A stretch of DNA of 64,000 nucleotides, from positions 8,706,949-8,770,948 of the forward strand of contig NC_132891.1 of assembly GCF_030463535.1 (NCBI RefSeq). Reading direction: 5' to 3'. Numbering within the stretch: position 1 is the stretch's first letter; each line of letters opens with the position of its first letter. Of the stretch, positions 23,601 to 58,224 are shown piece by piece. The notes below the pieces were generated by a model that was not told the origin of the DNA, ran no database searches, and saw nothing but the letters and a program-made list of their open reading frames with translations. Source of the stretch: Salminus brasiliensis. Its lineage: Eukaryota > Chordata > Actinopteri > Characiformes > Bryconidae. The translations under genes and the position numbers were made by a program.

Positions 23601-26600
23601 CTGTGCATCACAAAAACAAAAAGTCTATGTAGGCCAGTGCTATTTGCTGTTTTGTTGGTCTCAAACCATTAAACACTGAATAATCGAACAACATTTAATA
23701 ACAAATATAAATATAAAACATCCCATCTGATAAGGTAAAATAAAGGAGATTGAAGGCCTGACATCACTAGGGATGATTATGGTCACAAAACATTCAGACC
23801 CTGTAACTATACCAACCTTTCTAATGTCTTCAAGAAATTTGGCCTTGTCTCCAGTAAATTTGGCTCCCTGGGGTCCTGTGAGGCTCTTACTGGCCAGCAC
23901 TCTTTCTTCCTTCAGAGAGGAGAGACATCTGGCAAAGACAGCCTCTCCTGCGGGACAGAAACAGGACATTCAGTGACATGAGCCGGCACTGCTAGAACAG
24001 AGCCTCTCAATTATGCATTTCTGGCAGGTTAATTAAATACAGTGTTATTATAGCATTCGCTCTGGCCCTGAGCAGCCCACCCATACAGCAGCATTTTTAC
24101 ATAAAGAAATAAGGAACGTAGGATAAAGCACACACTCCACATCTCCAGTTTCTGCTGAGTACCAGCCACTCTCAGTGCCAGTAGTGTGCTCACACTGAGA
24201 AATTCACTGTAACAGCCAGGGTAGGCATGGCATTTCCATTTACACATCTTCTATTGCTGACACTAACAAACATTTACAAATGTAGAAATTGGGGAATTGG
24301 ACATAAATATAATGGTTTTTCATAGATGGTTTTAAATGCAGTGACATGAATGACTGTTTATTACAGAAGACCAGCATCACTTAAACGCCCTGCTCTTCCT
24401 GAACAAAAGACATGCCTCATTGTGCTGAGAGGACACGACGTGAGGACAGCAGCACTATCTGGAAAGACTCAGGAATAATCACAGTGTTAAAACTGTACTA
24501 TAATATGCAGCTTCTGTGACACTTTCATTTTCCGGTCCAGCCAAAGCCACATTTACACATAAACAAATGCATAAAATGGTGCATTTAATAATCTTTGGTG
24601 TAACTGAATGATGTGAAGACAACCCTAGCCTAGAAAGATACACTAGGCACTAGCTACCAGCCTCAGCCAGATAATAACTGCTACTGCTCATGCTGACTAG
24701 AAAGCAACTTGAACCTAAATACGTAAAAAAAAAAAAAATAAAAAAAAAAAAAATGGGTGTTGCATCTGAGGTAATCTGATCAACAAAGCCATGAATTCCC
24801 AGTCACAATGTACAATAAGACCTGCTTTACAATCAGAGGCCATGCCCTGAAAACATGGACACTGTGTCAATAAGCAGATAATGAATCACTGACAATCACT
24901 CTGGCTTTTGTGAAAGCAGGGCTTGCCACATTAACAAACAGTTACGGCTCACAGTTACTTTGCAGAAGCAAAGACTTGAGTAAGCATGACTTTGTAATTT
25001 TAGCAGAGGCACAGTGATGAAAAATTTAAGGGAGGTGCAGCACAGCAGTGGGAAAAAAAACAAAAAAACTGTTGTGTCACCATGAACTAAGCACTACGCT
25101 CCTGATGGAATGCAGCCTATTGAAGAGAAATCCTCCGTCCCTCACTGTGGAATCACGTCTGCACACTTTCCCCCACTCTGCGCTCTAAAGACCACAATGC
25201 AGCCTTTTGTTGCCTGCACAGATCGTCCTGCCTGAGGACAGGCAGGAGTACTTTTCACATTCAGACACCAGATCCATGAGCTGAGAGTCAGTAAACCTGA
25301 TGACACTCTGCATAAAAATCAAACTCCCCAAATCTAGAGCATGCCATCTGAAGAGGACTGCTGCAGAACTACACCACGGTTCTCACATCTCACTAGCTTG
25401 TCGTCCTGGAATAACACTTCTCAAGGTCACAGTCAGTCTGTTTAAACTTCCCTCCATCAAAAGCCAAAGCAGAAGACATAACAGAAAATCCTGCTTAGGT
25501 CACGTCACATCTGCTGAGGAGGAGAACAGCAAAGCCTTCAAGCTGCTTAAAGTAGCTTCATTCAACACTTGGAACCAAACCACTCCCTTACTTATCCGAA
25601 CATTAGCAGCCTAACCTCATATTAACTCTCAACAGAACAACATTAAACACACTATATGGACAAAAGTATTGGGACACCTGCTCTTTCATGGTTTCTTCCA
25701 AAATCTAAATGTATTGTGCTTTTGTTGAAGTAACTTTTTTTTTTTTTTTTTTTTGCTGTTAAAATTGCTGTGAGGATTTGATTACATTCAGCGACAAGAG
25801 CGTAAGCGAGCTCAGGATGTTTGATGATCACCAACCCACCTCATTCCCAACTCAGCCATCTTATCCCATCCTAAGTATGGATGGAGCATCAGCCATCATT
25901 CCAGAGACCACAGTTCCACTGCTCCATAGCTCAATGCTGGAGCTTACTACCCCTCTAGCCTATGACTGGTATTAAGCATGGTGTCCATACGTTTATGTTT
26001 ATCTGCTCCAGAGAGTCCTATTCTAATGGCAGTATGTCTCTAAACGGCCTAGACAAGCTGTGTGTGCATTTGCACATCTGTGTCAGCAATGGGTGCAACT
26101 TAAAGTAGCTGAATGCATTCATTAACACAAATAAACACAATGTTTAGATATACACAATACGTCCAAATGTTTGTGGACACCCCTTCTTATGACAGCATCT
26201 ACTCTTCTGGGGAGACTTTACTGTACACTAGAGGTCAGTACATTGCTGTGAGGATTTAATAGAATTCCGCCAAATGAATATTAGTAAGGTCAGGTAGTGA
26301 TGTTGGATCATTAGTTCTGGATCATAAATGCTACTTTAACCCATCCCAAAGGTACTGGATAGAGGTCCATTAAACCAGGTAACACAGTTCTTCTGCTCCA
26401 CATCTGGATGCTGGCCTGGAGGGCTGTAAACTCCTCTAGTCAATTCTTGGAGTTGGGCACTGTGACCTTAGGCTCATGTCTGGCTGCTCCAGAGTGTCCC
26501 ATTTTATTAGAAATTGTTTTGTGAAGAGATTACATAAGCTGTATGGTTGTGCAACTGAACACCTGTGTCAGCAATAAGTGCACCTTAAAATGACCAGATA

Positions 26601-29600
26601 TGATTCCAGTTATATAACTGGATACTTTTGAACTAGGCAAGACATACCAATAAGTGTGACTGGGACACCGTACTCCAAGGCAGAGATGGCTGTCCATTTC
26701 CCTGTCCCCTTCTGTCCTGCACTGTCTCTGATTTTGGGCAGCAGGTGAGTGCCGTCAGAGTCCTTGAACTTGAGGATGTTGGCTGTGATCTCGATGAGGA
26801 AGGAGTCCAGCTCAGTTTTATTCCACTGGTCAAAAGCCTAAAGAAAAGTCAGACAGGGTGCATTAGCAGGAAGAGGTCTGAACAATGCCTTGAAGGAGGA
26901 AATCAGTCGGAGAAAATTGGTTTCAAATGACAATGGATTGAGGAACAAGGAAGCCCTGAAATATTAGCATTATAAAGGAGGAAGCAGCTCCTGACTCACC
27001 TGTGCCATCTCATCATGGTCCATTCCCAGTACGTCTTTCATCAGATGGTAGGCCTCACAGATCAGCTGCATATCGCCATACTCAATGCCATTGTGTACCA
27101 TCTTTACAAAGTGTCCCGCCCCCTCATCTCCAACCTGTGAAACAAATGATAACGGACTTAAATAACAACAGAATACTCAGCAACTGTGAGTTTTCTGTGA
27201 GGGCTTCCTGCACAGAGACTTCATATCACACACACACGAGCACTGAACAGGTGTGAAGAACACCTTATGTCATCTTGGCTGGCAAAGGAATACTCAGGTA
27301 CTGCTTGATAAATACACACTGTATACCCAAAAGTTTGTGGACACTTCTTTTCTTTTGAACGCAATCAGCTACTTTCAGTTGCACCCATTGCTGAGAAAGC
27401 TTGTCTGGTCCCTGTCGAGAAGTAGTGGCAATAGAATAGGGCTCTGTGGAGCAGATGAACATTAACCTATTGGGAGCATGCCTAATGCCAGAGATGAGCT
27501 AGAGCGATATAACCCCCTCCAGCATTGAGCTGTAGAACTGCGTGCTCTTGAATGATGGATGGTGCTCCATCCAATACATTTGGGATGAGCTGAGGAGTTT
27601 GGGATGAGGTGGGATGGGATAGAGACAGTTACCCCCACAAAAGCAGGATAAACTAATTTTAATAGCCTTGATTTCAGAAGAAATTATGAATGAGCAGGTG
27701 TCCCGATACTTACTATACTGTCACACTGCATACTATAGTGTATGTATACAGTGTATGTACAAAGTTTATACAAGGCATGTGTTATAAAGTCTTTATACAG
27801 ACAGCCTTCAAATAAAGTGTTGAGCAGAATGTCAGAGTGTAAATACTTCCTTATAAGACACTCACCCAGTCACAACAGGGCTCCCCTGTACCGACCTTTG
27901 CAGCAATGCTCTGGAAAATATCTTTAATGTGTGGCCTGTATGTAAAAATAACAAATAATGAATAGATTTCTCACCTTAAGAACATGATATATACATGCAC
28001 TGCAGGATTTCTATATTGTGGGTGTTTATGGGTTCTAATTTGCTTAAATGTTCACTGAACTGCCAATGCAGTCCAATTTCCCCAATATCCATATGTGCAA
28101 CTGTGCCTTACTAAACATATATGACATTACAGCAAATAAACTAAACCACACTCATTCAGTTTATCAAACCACCATTTAAACAAGCCTGGTGCAACAAAAG
28201 TAGGCATCTCACCAAGCTTCCTTGTGTCCGCCTGGCATTAGTGAAGGTCCATAGCGTGCTCCCTCTTCTCCCCCACTAACTCCACTGCCCACAAACAACA
28301 GACCCTTGGCCTTCAAACTCTGACACCGCCGCTACACAGAAACAGACAACATGAATATAACCATATAACACACACACACACACCAGCAGCTGTTCATGAG
28401 ACTCAACCTGTTTGCCTGAACTTACTGTTGTGTCTCTGTATTCAGAATTGCCCCCATCTATGATGATGTCTCCAGGCTGGAGAAGAGGAACCTGTTGAAC
28501 AATAAGTGAGAGCAATTTCACAATTCTGGACAATTACGTAGATTCCAAACTGTTCCATTTAGGACGACATTTACCAGCTTGTCAACAAAGTCATCCACAG
28601 CCTGGCCGGCTTTGACAAGGAGTATAATGCGGCGAGGGGTCTTCAACTTGGAGACCATGTCCTCAAGGGATTCTGCACCAATCACTTTGGTTCCTTTGGC
28701 TTCATTTTTCAAGAAGTCATGCACCTTGGACACCGTCCTGTTGTACGCACAGACCTGAAAGACAGAAAGTAAACCAGGTTACAGAAATTAAAGAAGGATC
28801 TGATCCTCTGAGAACAAATTAAGACAGTAAAACACAGAGAAGGTGACTTACAACAAAGCCATGATCATTCATGTTCAGGATCAGGTTCTGACCCATGACG
28901 GCCAAACCAATGAGTGCAATATCCGCTCTGTGCAATGAGAGAAAGCAGAAGTTAGGAAATAAGAGGTACAGAAAACTAACCACAGTCAGGCTAATAATTC
29001 TACATGGGACACAGCTAGCCCGTAAATGATAGTTTAACAAATGAATGAGCTTAGTCATAATTTGACATTTATGTGCATATATATACACATCATTTAAAAC
29101 CATTAATCTCAGCAAGACGAGATCTTTGCCTTGTAAACAATAAATTCACATTAGAACAGAAGCAGGTAAACATAAATGCAGCACGAATTAACAAGAATTC
29201 CTCATGTTGAAGAAAGCAGGTGAGATCTTGTGAGCTAGTTTAAAGGACAAAGCTTGGTTCCAGGTTTCTCCTGTATGCCCCCATCAGCCAGCTCACCCGA
29301 TTCACCATCATTAAGTGCTGACTTACAGAACCAGGTGTTGGATGAGGACTCTAAAGAATACCAGACTCCCATGAGAAGAGCTGTTTTCATTAAAGCAGTG
29401 ATGAAAGAGCCTTGTGCATATAGCTAGTTAATAGCATGCATTTTTACATTAGTGTTTTACTGAGCCAATAAACACCTACTGACCAGATTAGGAGCTTCTT
29501 TATTCTAACTTCCACAGACCTGTGTGCTTCCACAGGAACAACAGAAGTTCAGATCAGTGTTTTCCAGTTATTCTGCACCTGAGTCACATCATGGCCTGAA

Positions 29601-29976
29601 AATCAGGCCCTTTCAGAGGTCAGGAAGGCTGCAGCTAAAAATATTCAACTTTGCAGTGTATCTGGAGTAGAGAGGTCCATGCTCCATGTATAGAGTATTA
29701 ATACCTGTCATGATAAACCTATACTGTGACTTGTACAACCAATCAGAGCACGGTAAAGCCAGTACTGGGCTGGTTAGGATGTATACATGCTTTAGATGAG
29801 CTATAATCAGACGGCTGATGTACAGTAGTGCCTGGCCACGCCAGCACGGGGGCTAGCTAACGTTAGCTGAACGGACAGCATAGAAACAGCGACCTCAGCG
29901 TCTTTCTACCAAGCCTAGTAGCTTCCACACTAAACACTAAGGCTAATATTCCAGAAAGAACCACTTACTGTGCCAT
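20665..29976 (-). CDS. pgd: 6-phosphogluconate dehydrogenase, decarboxylating
   Basis: Cytosolic enzyme of the oxidative pentose phosphate pathway: 6-phosphogluconate + NADP+ to ribulose 5-phosphate + CO2 + NADPH. Thirteen coding exons: 29969-29976, 28852-28927, 28575-28754, 28426-28491, 28213-28331, 27866-27935, 27000-27134, 26648-26837, 23817-23947, 23103-23236, 22664-22763, 21222-21344 and 20665-20784. Phases join cleanly to 483 aa, the human length. The NADP-binding Rossmann start is [15 protein letters not shown] (3-17). Catalytic Lys184 and Glu191 lie in [15 protein letters not shown]. The family signature [13 protein letters not shown] is at 254-266, and the tail is NWTGHGG...SYNA. All key residues are present, with no frameshift. 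The first coding exon holds only 8 bases (M-A-Q start). The large intron 23948-26647 contains MITE copies. Confidence 0.98.
22375..22580 (-). mobile_element. Fish SINE/LINE-tail copy in a pgd intron
   Basis: 'ttacatttatggcattttag' and 'ccagagcgactcacaaggtt' match the complement of the tail at 745-812. The adjoining 'tgggaatcgaaccccagcct' resembles a tRNA-like B-box region. The interior is consistent with a degenerate SINE or L2 3' end. Confidence 0.5.
24724..24757. repeat. A-rich tract
   Basis: Two runs of 13-14 A broken by a T, in the large pgd intron; probably a retroposon tail, but no body is recognised. Confidence 0.7.
25650..26135. mobile_element. MITE family A, copy 2
   Basis: Begins CACTATATGGACAAAAGTAT, then gggacacctgct. 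It contains a poly-T run at 25736-25754 and the family blocks 'atttgattacattcagcgac' and 'ctccatagctcaatgctgg'. It ends by 'gctgaatgcattcattaaca' without the usual terminal repeat, so the right end is eroded. Confidence 0.65.
26153..26620. mobile_element. MITE family A, copy 3 (divergent)
   Basis: Begins 'cacaatacgtccaaatgttt' with 'gtggacacccc' just right of copy 2, then 'cattgctgtgaggatttaat' and 'ctgtgtcagcaataagtgca'. Divergent, with an unclear right end near the pgd exon at 26648. Confidence 0.5.
27317..27722. mobile_element. MITE family A, copy 4
   Basis: Starts 'cactgtatacccaaaagttt' then 'gtggacac'. The interior has 'ggtccctgtcgagaagtag' and 'ccagcattgagctgta'; the end has 'gagcaggtgtcccgatactt'. 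Inside a pgd intron. Confidence 0.6.
29210..29425 (-). repeat. Dispersed repeat H, copy 2
   Basis: In pgd intron 1. Read on the minus strand it repeats the block order of 15155-15425: 'tgggagtctggtattc', 'cacttaatgatggtgaatc', 'acaggagaaacctggaacca', 'ctcacaagatctcac'. Confidence 0.65.
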
Positions 29977-30210
29977 GGCTGGAAGGAGACTGCTCGGTAA
30001 AAGTAATCGCACCCTGTCAGACGGAGCTCAGGAAACTGCGCTGCTTCTGCTGAACTTCCTCATTCAGCTCAGCAGCCGCCGCATAGGCTTTCCAGCGGAC
30101 ACGCCCACTGCATGACGTCGAACAACCGATGTCAGCCATTGGTGAATATATTCTGAGCCGAGAAATAAGAGCGATGATTGGTCCAGTGTCGTAGCCCCGC
30201 CTCTCGCGGT
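29977..30210 (-). promoter_or_regulatory. pgd promoter and 5'UTR
   Basis: GC-rich and TATA-less. Elements seen are a CRE-like TGACGTCG at 30113-30120, two CCAAT boxes on the minus strand (plus-strand ATTGG at 30138-30142 and 30177-30181) and a GC box (ccccgcctc, 30195-30203). No clear antioxidant-response element (TGAC...GC), although PGD is an NRF2 target in mammals. Start site probably near 30060-30110 (inferred). Confidence 0.5.
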
Positions 30211-30749
30211 ATCGATTCATGTCGTCCGCACGCTTGAGTAAACAGGACTGGGTAGCACCGGTTGGGTGCAGGTTTATGGCTTCGTAAGTTTGTCGTAATG
30301 AAGTTTTTATTAAGGATTTAGCTAGTGAACACCAGTAAGCATCAAATTGACGTTTCACCACTATTAGTTTCAGTAATTAAGACCTACTGTCGTTTTTACA
30401 GGATACCGTTCAGAACGAATCAACAAGCACACAGCCATGGAACCGACTCTTTAGATTCAATGGGACAAAAATTCAGTATATCCAGAATTATTATTTACTG
30501 CAGTATTCGATATGAATATGGTGAATATTGTATTGTGTGTTTTTTAATGTCTTTTTGTCGTGTTTTGCGGTAAACCCCCTGCTCAGGAGGTGGTGTACCC
30601 ATGTAGCCAATGCTAAGCTCCACGTGTGTGTGGTGTAACCCGGTTCGGTTAAGTAAACCTGCCCGTGATAAACTCTTGAATGTACGTGGCTACAGATGGT
30701 GCAACAGGACACCTGAGAAGAGATCAGCACGTCGTTGGAGATCAGTGAT

Positions 30750-31085
30750 GGGAAGGTCGATTCATTTTATAGAACCGATTCATTTGAACTACGCTTTAGT
30801 GATTCATTTCACCGAATCGATTCTTTAAGAATCTTTTTGTAATTTCGCACTCAACAATAGACACACGCGGGTCGATTCAGCTTAAACTGAGTCTCGGTTC
30901 GATTTAGTTCACGGAGTCGATTCTCTTCAAACTGAACAGCAACTGACACCGATCCTTAAGATTGACCAGTACGGTTGTAAATTTCCATTCGGCATACTGA
31001 ACCGACTCTTTGAAAAGGAATCATTGCGAGGGAGAATATGATTCAGTTTACTAAACCGACTCCTTTGAACCAAACTGTTGTACTG
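30750..31085. repeat. Degenerate GATTC / GAATC motif cluster
   Basis: Many near-copies of 'accgattcattt' and 'gaactgagtcgattc' in both orientations between the pgd promoter and the kif1b 3' end. They form an irregular, self-complementary cluster rather than a clean tandem array. Confidence 0.5.
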
Positions 31086-31465
31086 GAGGGGTCTTTTCAG
31101 TGTAATTTAATTAAGATGTAAATAAACATCTCTGTGTAAAGTTATTAGCAAAAAAAAAAAAAATCTAAAACTTTCAAAAGATTGTTTTTGTGTTAAAATG
31201 TGGGATTTAATGAGAATATTGCATTCTTATTCTGTATAATAATAAACTGACAGCTCACCTGAAGAACATTTTGAGGGCAATGCAGGGATTTGTGCCGGAT
31301 TTGTTTTTCAGTTCCTGAATGTATTTGTCATTTGTTTTCATTTGGGTCTGTTGTACTTTCATACACAGGCTCAGTAAAAACACACAACACAGTCGTTTTA
31401 GGAGCTGAGACGCTTAAAGAAAGACAGACACGTTGAAGGTATTCTGCTAATGCACTGGTTGGACT

Positions 31466-31471
31466 TTTATT
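31466..31471 (-). terminator. Probable kif1b distal polyadenylation signal
   Basis: AATAAA on the minus strand, about 3.2 kb after the stop codon; earlier TTTATT sites on the plus strand (for example about 33757) could serve shorter forms. Confidence 0.45.
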
Positions 31472-32817
31472 GTTACCTCATTCACTAAACAGTTCAATGG
31501 TGCAAGATTACAATACACAGAATTAAGATATCTGCAGTACACATCTAGGCTATACAGCGAATGGATTATAATTATTACAAATACAGGAGACATATTTACA
31601 TTTTAATTCAAGCTCCATACAACATGGAATATTTACAAAATAAGTATGAAAATGAAGCCAATCTGACAAATAATGTACAGTGTTAATGCCTTGGTTTAGC
31701 TAGTTGTCTTCCAACAAAATGAGTGGGAATGTTAGTTGAATAATAAAAGGAGGCCTCCGAGAGGGAGTGAAGGACTAGTTTTTTTTTTTTTTGAAGGCAG
31801 CATGGGAAAAATGCATTATGACGACTGAGAAACAAAATATCAACCAAAAAAAAAAAAAAAAAAAAAAGGATTAAAATGGCAGAAGCGTAAGTCATGACTA
31901 ATTTTGGATTACTTCTAAAAATAGATTCCCTGATATTAGAAAATAAATCTAAACAGTAGCCCTCCCTGCATCATCATAACTCTGAAGTACAGACCTGGAC
32001 TCAAACTGTCTGAAGTAGTGTCGTTGAACGGTCAGCTGAATGAAAGCGACAAGCAACAGGAAGCATTACAATGGGTCAACCTGACGATCCAGAAACGATG
32101 ACAGTGAAAACATTTCTTCATATCTGTTCCAGTGAGCGAATATATTTGCCAGTGACTTTCCAGAGGTACATTCAAAGTCCACTTCACCCTGCAACACGCC
32201 ACACAGTCTGCTCTTACCCCACCTTTTGGTTCATATTTGAGTAAACAACGGAAACCCACTTTAGGCTTTATTTGATGTTTAGTCATCATAAGCACTTAGA
32301 ATGTGCAAAGAGCTGCAAACTAATATATACATCGCAAAACAACAAATATAGACAGAATTCTTCATGAGGGTCTATATATTAGTAACATCACACACAATAG
32401 TGAAAATCTTTGCTCTGTTGGGAATTTTAATTCACTATAAATCAGAATTACAGTGAAATTATCACATGATAAAAACGCAATAATCTCCCCTGATATTTGC
32501 TGATGTGCGTCCAAATGCCACCTTTTCACGAGATTCAATAACAATCAAACAGCTTTAGCGAAACGGGTAAACTTCAGTCTCTCAGGCTGGCTGACCGGAG
32601 GACAAGAGCATTTCGCCTGTTTTCATTTATTACCTGTAGAAAAAGTGGTCAGACGGCCGCAGGAGGGCGTCCAGCACTCACTATTTTGACTTTCCTGCCC
32701 TGCAAATATGTTTAAAACAGCTGCTTCCCACCTTCCACTAAGCTACTAAGATGAGGGCTTCCATACACGCGCCACAGAGAAACCATTTCTGCTTCCATTA
32801 AGAACCAGATATGTGCA

Positions 32818-32895
32818 AAGACCCCTTTTAAGGTTAAAAGAAGTCAATATAAAAGGTTCTCTATGGATCCAAAAATGGTTCTTGTAGCCTTTAGA
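32818..32895. repeat. Family B repeat fragment (GGTTCT type)
   Basis: 'aaaaggttctctatggatcc' and 'aaaatggttcttgtagcctt' resemble the longer copies at 39360-39640 and 46438-46650. Confidence 0.4.
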
Positions 32896-34702
32896 AAAAA
32901 TGTGAGGGACACAACCTGCTGGTTGGTTGGCCAGAGGCTTACTACACATCCACTCACACATGCATCTCCATCCCGCTACACAGCGTCAATGGAAGGGTGA
33001 AAGCTGAGCCACTCATCTACTAAACTGCTTTCATACATCACAGGCTTGTCCTACAGAGCAAATATTTTCTCAGCAATAAATTAAAAAACATCAGATAGCA
33101 TATTGTGTCCCTTTTTCTATGCTTTACACTGCAAAACACAAAAAGTCAAGCATTTAAAACAAAGTCTACGTTCTACCGACAAGTGCTCAGACCGAAATCT
33201 CCTTCAGTGGTCCAGCTGTGTGTTGTTTGTGTCGTGTTAATGTGCAAAACGTTTCGCTGGATAAAAATGAAAAGGAAAGAAATGCCCTTCTTCTACAACC
33301 TTCGGCTCTTTTTTTAAGCAAATGGTTATTATAAAACAAGGATCAGTAGAAATAAAAAAATAAGTTAAGATCATGAGCACAATAGAGAAATGGATCCATG
33401 TTCAACTCCTGTCCTGTAGCAGGTTTCTAAGGGGAAAGCTAAAGAGGCTGCCCACCGTCCCAGTCACAGCTGCTACTGAGGGATTCCCTGGCCACAATAA
33501 ACCACTGAATGACGCAGCTTACCTCTTAAAGTGACAGAGACTCTGAACACAAGCAAACCTGTGGCCGTCAAATCCCTCTGGCTAAAATAAGCGCTGTGGT
33601 CTTGCGGTAAATAGAAGGTAATGGTCAGCACAAAAGGAATGTCTCTTGTATCTTAATGAGGAGCATTAAGCATAGTAACCCTGAATACTATGTACAAATG
33701 ACCTTCGCCTTCACTTTGCTCCGTTCCGTGTCTTGATCTCGGATCTTTGTGTTTGTTTATTTTTTTTTTATATTAAATTTTCTGAAGAAAACCATGGAGC
33801 AGCAGATCGACCACACAGCTCAGGAAAGCAGTGTTCTCTTCTCAAACACCCACTTCTAGTGCTACATGGTGATGGTACCCAATCATTACATAGGGGTATG
33901 TTTTATCCCTTTACTAGAATCAATTGATGCCAAGCAAAGCAACACATTGTGCCATAGCACTGCCTGATGTGGGCCAACGATAAGATCAACAACCATTTCA
34001 TCCACAGAACCACAGTAATACTCGTAATGTGGGTCATACACTTGGGAAAATACCTTGACCTTAAGCTTCATTCTCTTCTAACGTTGGGTCATCTACTCAT
34101 TTACTAGTGTAAAAACAGAACTACTGAGCTAAAGTTTCTTTCTATGAGAGAAATATTTAGTTTCGCTTAGTCATATAATGTTGTCTTCTTATCTAACTTC
34201 ACTGGTGTACTCTGTGTGGCTTGGTAAGCAAACTGGTCTTATCCTGAGGACTGCTGCTGCTGCTGTCGCCATGCGGGGAAAAATGTACCTGACTCAACAG
34301 ATAACACTGATAAAGACAATCTTTACAGACGAGTAGTAACTCAAGAGAGAAGAGAGAAACTGTTCTGAAGAATCGTGCACACACAAAGACTATTACGACA
34401 TGCTACTAGAAGAAGGTTCCGTTATGACGAAGAACGAAAACTTAAGACGGAACGGATCCCAACAAAAGAGCAAAAGGCTAGGAGAGAGAGAGGGGGAGAG
34501 AGAGAGGGAAAGAGAGGGAAAGGGGTAAAATGGGCTTTCAGGAACTGAAAAGTTCTCAAGAGCTGGAGAGGAGACTTAAGCCACAGGTCTACATACAAGA
34601 GAAAACCATCAAGAATCACAAAGATTAATAAGTGTTAACACTTGGTATGTTCAAAGGCTAGGCAGAAGAAACAGCACTGTCTCTGCACACAGACAAGCCT
34701 GT

Positions 34703-58224
<23,522 letters not shown>

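Larger units (their letters stand above)
31445..34702 (-). other. kif1b 3'UTR
   Basis: A long, exon-free, AT-rich stretch between the kif1b stop codon (34703-34705) and a minus-strand AATAAA (31466-31471). Its extent is inferred from that signal and from the absence of another gene. It contains A/T runs (31779-31790, 31846-31868), a GA-rich tract at about 34481-34520 and a family B repeat fragment at 32818-32895. Confidence 0.5.
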
